64,000 nucleotides of DNA from Undibacterium sp049340185 (GTDB taxonomy: Bacteria; Pseudomonadota; Gammaproteobacteria; Burkholderiales; Burkholderiaceae_D). Made by a program: the position numbers and the translations under genes. Under the pieces are notes generated by a model, which was given only the letters and a program-made list of their open reading frames with translations, made no database searches and had not been told where the DNA came from. Shown piece by piece: positions 1 to 7,469 of this stretch (the first letter of the stretch is position 1; each line of letters starts with the position of its first letter). The stretch lies in contig NZ_JBMPPC010000002.1 in NCBI RefSeq assembly GCF_049340185.1, forward strand, positions 372,001 through 436,000. The letters are read 5' to 3'.

Positions 1-1
1 G

Positions 2-502
2 GAACTGGCAGCCTACTTTCATAAAGGCAGTTTTGCGACCATTTATCTGAGTCCGCGTGATTACCACCGTATTCACATGCCATGTGATGGTCGCCTGACC
101 AGAATGATCTATGTTCCCGGTGATCTGTTCTCCGTCAATCCGACTACCGCTCGTGGTGTTCCAGGCTTATTTGCGCGTAATGAGCGCGTCGTTTGTGTGT
201 TTGAGTCAGCGAACGGCCCGTTTGTACTGACACTGGTGGGTGCGACGATCGTCGGCAGTATGGCGACCGTCTGGCATGGCATTGTCAATCCGCCGCGCAC
301 TAGGCAAATCCGGGAATGGCACTACAAGGACCAGGCTATCGTTCTTAAAAAAGGCGAAGAAATGGGGCGCTTCTTATTAGGCTCGACCGTCGTTCTGCTA
401 TTCCCAGAAAACACGGTGGATTTCAACCCTGCGTGGCAAGCTGCCGGTCCTGTCCGCATGGGCGAGATGATGGGTAATACACCGAAACCAATGAATCCTT
501 AA
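2..502 (+). CDS. psd: Phosphatidylserine decarboxylase, C-terminal part (cut by window edge)
   Basis: Membrane enzyme that decarboxylates phosphatidylserine to phosphatidylethanolamine. The gene starts before the window, so only about 166 C-terminal residues are seen. The reading frame is open from base 2. Seen: the LSPRDYHRIHMP stretch conserved in the family, a NERV motif, and an LGST motif at about 377-388. In this family the proenzyme cleaves itself at the Gly-Ser of LGST, and the Ser becomes the pyruvoyl cofactor. The LGST position near the C-terminus, leaving a short alpha chain, is normal for bacterial Psd. The gene ends in TAA and is followed by a hairpin. Identification is firm; the N-terminal length cannot be judged. 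Confidence 0.95.
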   Translation, partial: ELAAYFHKGSFATIYLSPRDYHRIHMPCDGRLTRMIYVPGDLFSVNPTTARGVPGLFARNERVVCVFESANGPFVLTLVGATIVGSMATVWHGIVNPPRTRQIREWHYKDQAIVLKKGEEMGRFLLGSTVVLLFPENTVDFNPAWQAAGPVRMGEMMGNTPKPMNP

Positions 503-505
503 ACA

Positions 506-555
506 ATCGCGGACAAACATTGCATCCGATAATGCCGTCATTGCTTGTCCGCGAT
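506..555. other. Hairpin downstream of psd
   Basis: An 11-base perfect inverted repeat (506-516 with 545-555, arm ATCGCGGACAA) with a 28-base loop begins three bases after the psd stop codon. No T run follows on either strand, so it is not a canonical intrinsic terminator. It may protect the mRNA 3' end or assist termination. Confidence 0.5.
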
Positions 556-560
556 CTCGA

Positions 561-574
561 TACTACCGGTAGTA
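561..574. promoter_or_regulatory. 14-bp perfect palindrome TACTACCGGTAGTA
   Basis: A perfectly self-complementary 14-mer lies between the convergent ends of psd and the minus-strand gene at 607-1269. It has the size of a dimeric protein binding site, but it sits downstream of both genes. No regulator can be assigned. Confidence 0.3.
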
Positions 575-606
575 GAAATTACTCTTCGGCATAGGTAGCG
601 CTGCTG

Positions 607-1269
607 TTATATAGCGGTCGCTTTACCAGCACTGACTGCCTCTTGCAAAATACTGCGTATGACCGGTTCTGCACTGAGTGCGCTGGCTTCTTGTTGCTTA
701 CCCAACGCATCCATCTTCTTGCCACGCTCGTCCATCTGCCTGCCCATTTCGTCCATTTTTTTACCTAGCGCATCCATTTTTTTGGCGGTCTCGCTTTGGA
801 ATACAGTGGCTGCCATCTTAATCCCTAGCGCTCCCATGCTGACGCCATCGGCTCCCATTTCCAGCCCAAGTTGGTTCATCTGACGACTGGTCTGATCCAG
901 CTCTTTGAGCGCCTCATTCGCCTTGCCGATCAAAGTGCCATCCTGAATCAAATAACTTTTGCCATTTTGCTTAAACCATAAAAAATCCGCACTGCGCCCC
1001 GATCTCAGCTTATCCACACTGCGGATCTCAGCCGACGCGCAGTAAAAAATAGAATCAGCACCGGCAGCCGTGCGTACTAGAGCGTAGGTCAGATCGCTTT
1101 TCCGGTTTTCGATCTGCACATTCTTTGATAGCAGCTCTTTACTGATACTGATGTTAATTGAGGCCGTTGACGAGGCATCACCTGAACCCGCCCAGCTTGC
1201 CATTGGCGCACTTAACAAGCCTAAACAGCACAGACTGATTGCCGTAACAAACATTAATGGATGACGCAT
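607..1269 (-). CDS. Secreted protein with Met/Gly-rich heptad repeats
   Basis: Not a family I can name. The start at 1269 (220 aa) was chosen because a GGAGA ribosome site lies six bases upstream and a clear signal peptide follows (about residues 1-27, cleavage near MASWAG). The mature N-terminal half is a small mixed domain containing FLWFKQNGKSYLI. Residues of about 125-200 form a run of seven-residue units of the type (K/Q)MDxxGK, for example KKMDALGKKMDEMGRQMDE, which predicts a helical coiled coil. From memory, similar 'GKxMxxLG' tails occur in proteins found near M56/BlaR1-type peptidases, but no such gene is adjacent here. A periplasmic or envelope location is inferred. It is transcribed divergently from hemP. 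Confidence 0.75.
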   Translation of the reverse strand: MRHPLMFVTAISLCCLGLLSAPMASWAGSGDASSTASINISISKELLSKNVQIENRKSDLTYALVRTAAGADSIFYCASAEIRSVDKLRSGRSADFLWFKQNGKSYLIQDGTLIGKANEALKELDQTSRQMNQLGLEMGADGVSMGALGIKMAATVFQSETAKKMDALGKKMDEMGRQMDERGKKMDALGKQQEASALSAEPVIRSILQEAVSAGKATAI

Positions 1270-1524
1270 AAGATTCTCCGCAAATGAATTAATGGCGCCT
1301 GAATTATCTCCATCAGGCCATGTAGAAATCATACTGCGTGCTCAAAACTCCTTATATCGCTTTCCGACCAACTGCCAAAACAAGCGCCTGGAACGACAGA
1401 TCAGGAGATAAGCAGCGCGGCCACGCCCTAGATTTATTCCTAAGATCAGTTGCGCTATATCGGGCATTCCTATTTCGCCCTGGCTGATACACAGACGCCT
1501 ACCCATAATTTGATCAAAAAAAGC

Positions 1525-1575
1525 TTGCAAAGCAAAAGATTTTGCACAATAATCTAAATAAGAATTGTTCTCATT
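1525..1575 (+). promoter_or_regulatory. hemP promoter with Fur-type box
   Basis: A sigma-70-like promoter is visible: -35 TTGCAA (1525-1530), a 17-base spacer and -10 AATAAT (1548-1553). Immediately downstream, covering the expected transcription start, is AATAAGAATTGTTCTCATT (1557-1575). Its reverse strand closely matches the bacterial Fur box form AATGAGAATnATTCTCATT. Known: hemP-type haem uptake genes are Fur-repressed. The rest of the 1270-1593 region between the divergent genes shows no other clear feature. Confidence 0.75.
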
Positions 1576-1593
1576 AATATTTAAGAGGTAGAT

Positions 1594-1833
1594 ATGGCTG
1601 AATTGATGTCGGAATTTTCCAGTCAGGAAAAGACTGCAAGCACGTCCACAGACAGCGCTACCCCACTGACATCGATCAGCATGACTGACAAAATGGCCAT
1701 CGACGGGAAACAGATACCGCGCCTGAAAAGTCGGGAACTGATGCGTGAAATGCGTGAGGTTGAGATTGATCATGAGGGAAAAATTTATCGCCTACGCGTT
1801 ACGCAACTGAATAAATTAATCCTCACTGCGTAG
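1594..1833 (+). CDS. hemP: Haemin uptake protein HemP
   Basis: Small (79 aa) protein of the HemP family. Its C-terminal half carries the family signature IDGKQIPRLKSRELM followed by REVEIDHEGKIYRLR and a closing KLILT. The first 30 residues are Ser/Thr-rich and variable. Known: HemP/HmuP proteins are required for haem receptor expression or haem uptake in betaproteobacteria. The molecular role is regulatory or accessory and not fully settled. The AAGAGG ribosome site is well placed before the ATG. The Fur-type box upstream and the downstream bfd, tonB and bfr genes place it in an iron-response block. Confidence 0.9.
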   Translation: MAELMSEFSSQEKTASTSTDSATPLTSISMTDKMAIDGKQIPRLKSRELMREMREVEIDHEGKIYRLRVTQLNKLILTA

Positions 1834-1943
1834 CCGGTAATCCCGGCAAACCAGGGAATCATCAGAATTGTGTTTGATTGAATACTGTAGCCAGCAAAGC
1901 GGAATTCATGCGAAGCGAGCCAGACACCCACCAGGAGAGTTTG

Positions 1944-2261
1944 ATGCTTAGCACGAATCCGGAGTTTTTTGAAACGCCCGCCAAAGCGAATCAACCAGAA
2001 TTATTAGTTTCAGCGGTCCTGCATCTGATGTCGCATTACACCGTCAGCACAGGACAAAATAAAGATGACGGTGCTTGTTTAAAACTCGCTTCCGTGATTG
2101 AACGGCACTTGAAAATTTTAGCCGAACTGCCTGAGTTAGGGCCTGTACTCAAAGCAACATGCCTGCAATTATCCGAGCAGTGGGCAATCTTGGTCGAGCA
2201 CAGCCTATCGCGGCAAGGGCGAGTCAGTCTGTTTGAGCGCCTGGTCTCAGGTAGTCGTTAG
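1944..2261 (+). CDS. Small unknown protein in the iron cluster
   Basis: No function recognised. The start at 1944 (105 aa) is preferred over upstream ATGs because AGGAG lies seven bases before it. The protein is predicted soluble and mostly helical, without a signal peptide or cysteine cluster. It has a conserved-looking core with ELLVSAVLHLMSHYT, and later ERHLKILAELPELGPVLKA. The gene sits 110 bases after hemP and 86 bases before bfd in the same direction, so co-regulation by the upstream Fur-type promoter is likely. A helper or regulatory role in iron or haem handling is only an inference from position. Confidence 0.7.
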   Translation: MLSTNPEFFETPAKANQPELLVSAVLHLMSHYTVSTGQNKDDGACLKLASVIERHLKILAELPELGPVLKATCLQLSEQWAILVEHSLSRQGRVSLFERLVSGSR

Positions 2262-2347
2262 TACGTGACCAAGCGGATTGAGCGGATGAAGTGAATTAGC
2301 GAAATCAGCCTGAACAGGGCCTTATTAAATTGATTTAGAGGAATAGC

Positions 2348-2614
2348 ATGATTGTCTGTGTTTGCAATAATGTCTCAGAAAAAAAACTGCGTCATGCGGT
2401 CGCATCGGGTTTAAACACGATGGCAGACTTGCGCACTCACCTCGACGTCGGCACCTGCTGCGGCAAATGTGCTAGCTGTGCACGCAGCATTCTGCGCGAA
2501 TGCCAGAACGCTAGCCAAAGCGCTCATCACGCAGTCATGGCATCGGTAACGCCAATGACTTTTCAACGCCAGCCCGCTACGCCTCATTTTCAAAATAATG
2601 CGCTGGCAGCATGA
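2348..2614 (+). CDS. bfd: Bacterioferritin-associated ferredoxin (2Fe-2S)
   Basis: Bfd binds bacterioferritin and passes electrons to its haem so that stored ferric iron can be reduced and released. Seen: the Bfd cysteine pattern CxC at residues 4 and 6 and CxxC at residues 38 and 41, which coordinate a [2Fe-2S] cluster, with VCNNVSEKKL and GTCCGKCASC as family signatures. Additional cysteines occur at 37, 44 and 52. At 88 aa it is longer than the E. coli protein (64 aa); the last 35 residues look like an unstructured tail. An AGAGGA ribosome site precedes the ATG. The stop overlaps the start of the tonB-like gene (ATGA), and bacterioferritin lies 0.9 kb downstream, which supports the assignment. 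Confidence 0.92.
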   Translation: MIVCVCNNVSEKKLRHAVASGLNTMADLRTHLDVGTCCGKCASCARSILRECQNASQSAHHAVMASVTPMTFQRQPATPHFQNNALAA

Positions 2615-3318
2615 GTATGAATATCGTTCTGAGTCCTGCCATGTTAAGTCCCGCTAAATTAAGTCTTGATTACCCGGCGTTCTCTGCTCGCCGGACCACA
2701 CGCTTATTACCGATCCTGGGTATCGTGCTCGCGCATATCGCACTGATCTATGCATTGGCCAATGGATTGCTGGTTAAAGCTGTACAAATTATTCCTAAAG
2801 AAATCATGGTCAGTATGGTACAGATCTCTGAACCGCCTCCGGTCGTCAAGCCAAGTGTTAGCCTGCCCAAACTGAACAATGCACCAACGGTATTTGTCCC
2901 GACACCCGAAATTGCCGTACCTGTCGTCAATACGGCGAATATCCAGGTCAGCAGTACACCGCCAGTGACGCAGCCAATCGCCGCCTTAGCGGAGAACACG
3001 CCGCCAGTACAGGCTCCGGTCCATCAGGTCGCGACGCCAAAGCTGGTCACGGGGGTCGAGTACATTCAGCCTCCACAAGCAGACTATCCGCCGCTGTCAC
3101 GCCGTATGGGTGAAGAAGGAAAAGTTACCTTACGCGTACTCGTCAATGAAAAAGGCCGTGCAGAAAAAGTAGAAATCCAAAAGTCGTCTGGCTCGAATCG
3201 CCTCGATGAAGCAGCCCGAATCGCCATTCTGCGCGCCCTGTTTAAGCCGCATATTGAAGACGGTCGCCCCTTAATGATGCTGGCGACAGCAACGATCAGT
3301 TTTTCGTTGAATAGCTGA
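2611..3318 (+). CDS. TonB-family energy transducer
   Basis: TonB proteins couple the inner-membrane proton motive force to outer-membrane receptors for siderophores or haem. Seen: a cytoplasmic N-terminus, one membrane anchor at about residues 33-52 (LLPILGIVLAHIALIYALA), a Pro/Val-rich periplasmic spacer (about 70-145), and a C-terminal TonB domain starting at YPPLSRRMGEEG with GKVTLRVLVNEKG and ending at ISFSL. Length 235 aa is normal. No exbB, exbD or receptor gene is nearby, so it must use partners encoded elsewhere. It overlaps bfd by four bases and so is probably translated together with it. A role in haem or iron uptake is inferred from hemP and bfd. Confidence 0.9.
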   Translation: MSMNIVLSPAMLSPAKLSLDYPAFSARRTTRLLPILGIVLAHIALIYALANGLLVKAVQIIPKEIMVSMVQISEPPPVVKPSVSLPKLNNAPTVFVPTPEIAVPVVNTANIQVSSTPPVTQPIAALAENTPPVQAPVHQVATPKLVTGVEYIQPPQADYPPLSRRMGEEGKVTLRVLVNEKGRAEKVEIQKSSGSNRLDEAARIAILRALFKPHIEDGRPLMMLATATISFSLNS

Positions 3319-3475
3319 CAGACGCATCAGACCTATCACTCATTAATCACTTACATCGCGCCTGAGTAACCGGTAAAACGGTACTTAGGCAATTTTGTTT
3401 GGTTTTCATTTCCCATATCCTCCCACCGCATCTATACTAGAACATTAGTCTTCCCACAACATATCCGAGGTTCCC

Positions 3476-3952
3476 ATGAAAGGTGACGCAAAAGTAATCA
3501 AGTTACTCAATGCGCAGCTCACAAATGAGTTAAGTGCGATCAATCAATACTTTCTGCATGCACGTATGTACAAGCATTGGGGCTTTGAGAAAATAGCTAA
3601 AAAGGAATATCAGGAATCCATCGGCGAAATGAAGCATGCCGACAAACTGATCGACCGCATCCTGATGCTGGGCGGTCTGCCTAATCTGCAGGCTCTGCAC
3701 AAGCTGATGATCGGCGAAGATACGCCGGAAATGCTGCATTGCGATTTAAAACTGGAAAGTGCTGCGCAAAAAACCGTAAAAGAAGGCATTGCGACCTGCG
3801 AGGCTGCCGGTGACTACGTATCACGCGATTTGTTTCAATTGATACTCGACGATACCGAAGAACATATCGACTGGCTGGAAACGCAGCTCGACTTAATCGA
3901 AAAAATCGGTCTGCAAAACTATTTGCAAGCGCAAATGCTGGATAACGAGTAG
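3476..3952 (+). CDS. bfr: Bacterioferritin
   Basis: 24-mer haem-containing iron store with a di-iron ferroxidase centre. Seen in the 158-aa sequence: Glu18, Glu51, His54, Glu94 and His130 at the usual ferroxidase positions, and Met52, the inter-subunit haem ligand. The usual sixth ligand, Glu127, is replaced by Thr127, with Glu at 128 and 129 (DDTEEHID). Whether Glu128 takes over cannot be told from sequence. Length and C-terminus are normal. A CGAGG ribosome site precedes the ATG. The gene follows tonB after a 157-base gap and so may have its own promoter. It ends ahead of a strong terminator. Its physical partner Bfd is encoded upstream. Confidence 0.95.
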   Translation: MKGDAKVIKLLNAQLTNELSAINQYFLHARMYKHWGFEKIAKKEYQESIGEMKHADKLIDRILMLGGLPNLQALHKLMIGEDTPEMLHCDLKLESAAQKTVKEGIATCEAAGDYVSRDLFQLILDDTEEHIDWLETQLDLIEKIGLQNYLQAQMLDNE

Positions 3953-3962
3953 CGGAGGGAAA

Positions 3963-4058
3963 TCATTTGAACTCATTCAAATGACTAGAATCCGTTCGAA
4001 CTTGTTTTAATTAATCAATTTGAATTTAATTTAATTTAATTTAATTAATTAATTAATT
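3963..4058. repeat. Hairpin and AT-rich simple-sequence tract
   Basis: A perfect 9-base stem (3963-3971 with 3976-3984, loop CTCA) lies just after bfr. At 4025-4058 follow four tandem TTTAA units and then three TTAA units, a pure A/T microsatellite. No gene is visible here. Such tracts can vary in length by slippage. Confidence 0.7.
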
Positions 4059-4095
4059 GACGGATTTAATCCATAAGAGCGAGTTCAAAATAAAA

Positions 4096-4129
4096 GGGAT
4101 GCAAGCCAATAAGCTTGCATCCCTTTTTT
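4096..4129 (+). terminator. Intrinsic terminator after bfr
   Basis: Perfect 11-base stem (GGGATGCAAGC 4096-4106 with 4113-4123), 6-base loop, then six T. A textbook Rho-independent terminator on the plus strand closing the iron block. Confidence 0.9.
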
Positions 4130-4222
4130 ACCATCTGTCTTAACTCAGTGCTTACGCAGCAAAGCAATCAGCAGAATAACCAAACAAAGTGATTACTGAG
4201 ATCACCTTATTGCCGGCATTGT

Positions 4223-4831
4223 TTATTGAGGAACCGTGTCTTTGAACGACGGACGCTCAGACAATTTATCGAGCAATTTCGCTAAATTTGGATAGTCGCC
4301 ACGCCACTCAATTTCAGGGAAGCGGAAAGATAACCAATCCAGGGTACAGGCGACGCTGACGTCCGCCAGTGTCAAATGCGTGCCAGAGCAAAAAGCCGTA
4401 TCGCCCAAACCGCTGGACATAGCTTTCAAGCCTTCAGTGACCTTGCTCATCTGGCGCGCTATCCAGGCAGCACTTTGCTGTGCTTCGGGACGTTGATTTC
4501 GCTCCAGACGGATCAAAATAGCCGCATCGGCCACGCCATCTGCCAGAGCTTCCCAGCATTTGACTTCTGCGCGCTCGCGGCCATTTACTGGGATCAGTTT
4601 GCCAACCGGGGTTAAAGTATCCAGGTACTCGACAATCACGCGAGAATCGAACATGGCACCGCCATCTTCCATTAACAGGCATGGGACTTTACCCAGAGGG
4701 TTGGACTGCTGGATTGTGGTGTCTGGCACCCAGACATCTTCTAACACTAAGCTGTAGTCAAGCTTCTTTTCCGCCATAACGACGCGGACTTTTCTTACAT
4801 AAGGACTTGCGAGGGAACCGATCAGTTTCAT
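4223..4831 (-). CDS. Glutathione S-transferase family protein (YibF-like)
   Basis: Cytosolic GST fold: an N-terminal thioredoxin-like domain opening MKLIGSLASPYVRKVRVV, with a Ser in the position where GSTs carry the glutathione-activating residue, and a helical C-terminal domain (about residues 85-202) with LTLADVSVACTLDW. The N-terminus resembles E. coli YibF. The ATG at 4831 is used; a GTG two codons earlier is the alternative. Length 202 aa is normal. Physiological substrate unknown. It stands alone between the bfr terminator and purB. Confidence 0.85.
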   Translation of the reverse strand: MKLIGSLASPYVRKVRVVMAEKKLDYSLVLEDVWVPDTTIQQSNPLGKVPCLLMEDGGAMFDSRVIVEYLDTLTPVGKLIPVNGRERAEVKCWEALADGVADAAILIRLERNQRPEAQQSAAWIARQMSKVTEGLKAMSSGLGDTAFCSGTHLTLADVSVACTLDWLSFRFPEIEWRGDYPNLAKLLDKLSERPSFKDTVPQ

Positions 4832-4837
4832 AGGCAC

Positions 4838-5214
4838 TTTGTGGATTTATTCGTCCGAATTATAGCATCGCCACCTGTAAAACCCGTTTCCGGTCTTGCT
4901 CCAGAACAGGTGTAAGCGAGGCTGGCTAATGGTAAAATCGTATATTCCACGCAAAAAACAGAATAAATCTGCCAGAAATACCTCGTTTTACCATTCGAAT
5001 CGCTGTTTCAGATTATATCGGGAACTTGCACATTTTGTTGTATTTTGCGCAATTTAACTATTTATCATAATTGCCGCAAAATTGTCAGGCGCTGGTGCGG
5101 CAACGACGCTAATGCGCTGGGTATAGCGAGAGACTGCTTCATCGCTTTAGCAGTTTTTGCGCTGATCCTCTGTTTTTTGCTACTCTTTTTTCCACTTATC
5201 ACTGCCCGTACATC
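4838..5214. other. Intergenic region before purB
   Basis: 377 bases between the divergent starts of the GST gene and purB. It holds a 10-base inverted repeat, AATGGTAAAA at 4928-4937 and TTTTACCATT at 4986-4995, separated by 48 bases. It must contain the promoters of both genes. No confident promoter, PurR-type site or RNA gene could be picked out by eye. Confidence 0.4.
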
Positions 5215-6642
5215 ATGACACTCTCTACTCTCTCAGCACTGTCCCCGCTCGATGGCCGCTACGCCAGCAAAGTTAATGCATTGCGCTCTACTTTGTCCGA
5301 AGCCGGTTTTATGCATCACCGCGTTAAAGTTGAGGTGTCTTGGTTGCAAGCGTTATCTCAGGCAGGCTTTGCCGAGATCACCCCTTTTTCATCCGCCGCA
5401 AATGCCTTGCTAGATAAAATCGTCAGCGACTTTTCTGAAGACGACGCAGCGCGGATCAAATCGATCGAAGCCGTCACCAACCATGACGTCAAAGCAGTCG
5501 AATACTGGCTGAAAGAATCCGTCGGCTTGCCTCTGCCAGACAGTTACGGACATTTACCGGCGCGCCAGTTAGCCATTGACGCGGCGATCACAGAAGAGTT
5601 GAAATCAGCTGCAGAGTTTATTCATTTTGCCTGCACTTCCGAAGACATCAACAATACCTCGCACGGCATGATGCTGAAAAATGCACGTGACGGCGTCATG
5701 CTGCCAGCGCTGCAAAACCTCATCGCTCGCCTGACCGAACTCGCTCATAACAATGCAGACGTTCCCATGCTGTCACGTACACACGGCCAGGCAGCCAGTC
5801 CGACCACCTTGGGTAAAGAGATGGCGAACGTCGTCGCCCGTCTGCAACGTGCCGCACAGCGTATCGCTCAGGTAGAAATCCTCGGCAAGATGAATGGTGC
5901 CGTCGGCAACTACAATGCGCACTTGTCCGCCTACCCACAGCATGACTGGGAAAGCTTCTCCAAAGCCGTGATCGAACAGCGTCTGGGCCTGACCTACAAC
6001 CCCTATACGATCCAGATTGAACCGCATGACTATATGGCAGAAATGTTCGACGCCTTTGCCCGCGCCAATACCATCTTGCTCGATCTCAACCGCGATATCT
6101 GGGGTTATATTTCAGTCGGTTATTTCAAACAAAAAACCAAGGCAGGTGAAATCGGTTCCTCGACCATGCCGCATAAAGTTAACCCGATCGACTTCGAAAA
6201 CTCCGAAGGCAATCTTGGTCTGGCTAACGCCCTGCTCAAACATTTATCTGAAAAATTGCCGGTCTCCCGCTGGCAGCGCGATCTGACGGACTCTACCGTT
6301 TTGCGCAATATCGGTGTTGCGCTCGGTTACACCTTGCTCGCTTATGATAGCTGCCTGCGCGGTCTGAACAAGCTGGAAACTAATCCTGAACGTCTGGCGG
6401 CAGATCTCGATGCGACATGGGAAGTGCTGGCAGAACCGGTACAAACCGTGATGCGTCGCTATGGCGTAGAAAATCCGTATGAACAGTTAAAAGAACTGAC
6501 ACGCGGCAAAGGCATCTCAAAAGACGCTCTGCGTGAATTCGTCTCTGGCCTGGCAATTCCACAAGATGCCAAAGATTTGTTGCTGGCGATGACGCCTGCT
6601 AATTACATCGGCATCGCGGCGAAGTTAGCCAAGGCAATTTAA
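5215..6642 (+). CDS. purB: Adenylosuccinate lyase
   Basis: Cleaves SAICAR to AICAR and adenylosuccinate to AMP in purine biosynthesis. Nearly full-length similarity to E. coli PurB is visible: start LSALSPLDGRYASKV, TNHDVKAVEY, FACTSEDINN, LSRTHGQ, the lyase signature SSTMPHKVNPIDFENSEGN (about residues 315-335), SRWQRDLTDSTVLRN and TPANYIG at the end. At 475 aa it is about 20 residues longer than the E. coli enzyme because of a short insertion after the KESVG stretch (about residue 105). Single gene with its own upstream region. Confidence 0.97.
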   Translation: MTLSTLSALSPLDGRYASKVNALRSTLSEAGFMHHRVKVEVSWLQALSQAGFAEITPFSSAANALLDKIVSDFSEDDAARIKSIEAVTNHDVKAVEYWLKESVGLPLPDSYGHLPARQLAIDAAITEELKSAAEFIHFACTSEDINNTSHGMMLKNARDGVMLPALQNLIARLTELAHNNADVPMLSRTHGQAASPTTLGKEMANVVARLQRAAQRIAQVEILGKMNGAVGNYNAHLSAYPQHDWESFSKAVIEQRLGLTYNPYTIQIEPHDYMAEMFDAFARANTILLDLNRDIWGYISVGYFKQKTKAGEIGSSTMPHKVNPIDFENSEGNLGLANALLKHLSEKLPVSRWQRDLTDSTVLRNIGVALGYTLLAYDSCLRGLNKLETNPERLAADLDATWEVLAEPVQTVMRRYGVENPYEQLKELTRGKGISKDALREFVSGLAIPQDAKDLLLAMTPANYIGIAAKLAKAI

Positions 6643-6735
6643 AGATTGCGCGACTGGCCTGGCTCAATAAAATAAGTCAGGCAAGCCGTATTTTTACCGC
6701 AGAAAGTCGCAGGGGAAAAGCTGAAATTCCCCTGG

Positions 6736-6807
6736 AAAAGTTCAAGTAAGCACACTATTCTAAAACCTTGTTTTGGGCAGTCTCTGCAAACTTGAACTTT
6801 TTTTGCT
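6736..6807 (+). terminator. Probable terminator after purB
   Basis: An 11-base inverted repeat (AAAAGTTCAAG 6736-6746 with 6791-6801) is followed by a T run. The 44-base loop contains a smaller AAAAC/GTTTT hairpin. The stem is AT-rich and the loop long, so strength is uncertain. Confidence 0.5.
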
Positions 6808-6810
6808 ATA

Positions 6811-6830
6811 TTAGTTCTAATGCGAACTAA
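6811..6830. promoter_or_regulatory. Palindromic operator before the cytochrome b561 cluster
   Basis: TTAGTTC-TAATGC-GAACTAA is a 7+7 palindrome with a 6-base centre, 63 bases before the b561 start. Size and shape fit a MarR-family dimer site. A MarR-type gene is the last gene of the same cluster (8782-9222), so autoregulation is an attractive inference. Confidence 0.6.
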
Positions 6831-6892
6831 TTAATATGGAATCACTATTTAATTAATTAGTTTCATCACAACCTATTTTGACAGGAGTCGTC

Positions 6893-7429
6893 ATGCCCAC
6901 ACCACAACGCTACCCGTTAGCAAGCATTGCGTTTCACTGGCTGATTGCGCTTTTGATTGCTGCTGCCTTTACGCTGGGCACCATCATGACCGATATGAAA
7001 ATCAGTCCAACTAAATTGCAATACTACTCCTGGCACAAATGGCTGGGCGTAACCGTGCTCGGGCTGGTTGCCTTGCGCTTGCTGACACGCTTGCTGAGCC
7101 AGGCACCCACCTATCCTAACAGCATGCCCGAATGGCAGAAAAAAATAGCAAGCCTGACGCATGGCGTGCTGTATCTATTGATGTTTGCCGTACCGCTGTC
7201 AGGCTACTTCTACACGTCTGCTGCGGGGTATCCCGTGGTATATCTGGGTCTGATACAACTACCTACGATTATTGGTCCCAATCCTGAATTAAAGCCCGTA
7301 TTAAAAGAACTGCATGAGCTGCTCACCAATGTGTTATTGGTGCTTGTGATACTGCATGTGGTCGCGGCGCTCAAGCATCATTTCATCGACAAAGACGGCC
7401 TGCTGCAACGCATGCTGCCTGGCCGATAA
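6893..7429 (+). CDS. Cytochrome b561 family protein
   Basis: Inner-membrane di-haem b protein, 178 aa from the ATG at 6893, which has AGGAG five bases upstream. The longer frame begins at a TTG and is less likely. Four hydrophobic helices are visible, with histidines in the expected places: FHWLIALL (near residue 15), SWHKWLG, LTHGVLYLL and LHVVAALKHH. Known: these proteins shuttle electrons from quinol or superoxide. They are very often encoded next to YceI proteins, as here. It is the first gene of a b561-yceI-yceI-marR cluster behind a palindromic operator. Confidence 0.9.
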   Translation: MPTPQRYPLASIAFHWLIALLIAAAFTLGTIMTDMKISPTKLQYYSWHKWLGVTVLGLVALRLLTRLLSQAPTYPNSMPEWQKKIASLTHGVLYLLMFAVPLSGYFYTSAAGYPVVYLGLIQLPTIIGPNPELKPVLKELHELLTNVLLVLVILHVVAALKHHFIDKDGLLQRMLPGR

Positions 7430-7469
7430 CTTTATCCGATGTCATTTATCCTAATTAAAAAGGAACAGT

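Noticed and set aside
1342..1773. 143-codon minus-strand open frame across the hemP promoter
   Set aside because: It lies antisense to hemP and its Fur-type promoter, has no ribosome site and shows no protein-like pattern. HemP on the plus strand explains the region.
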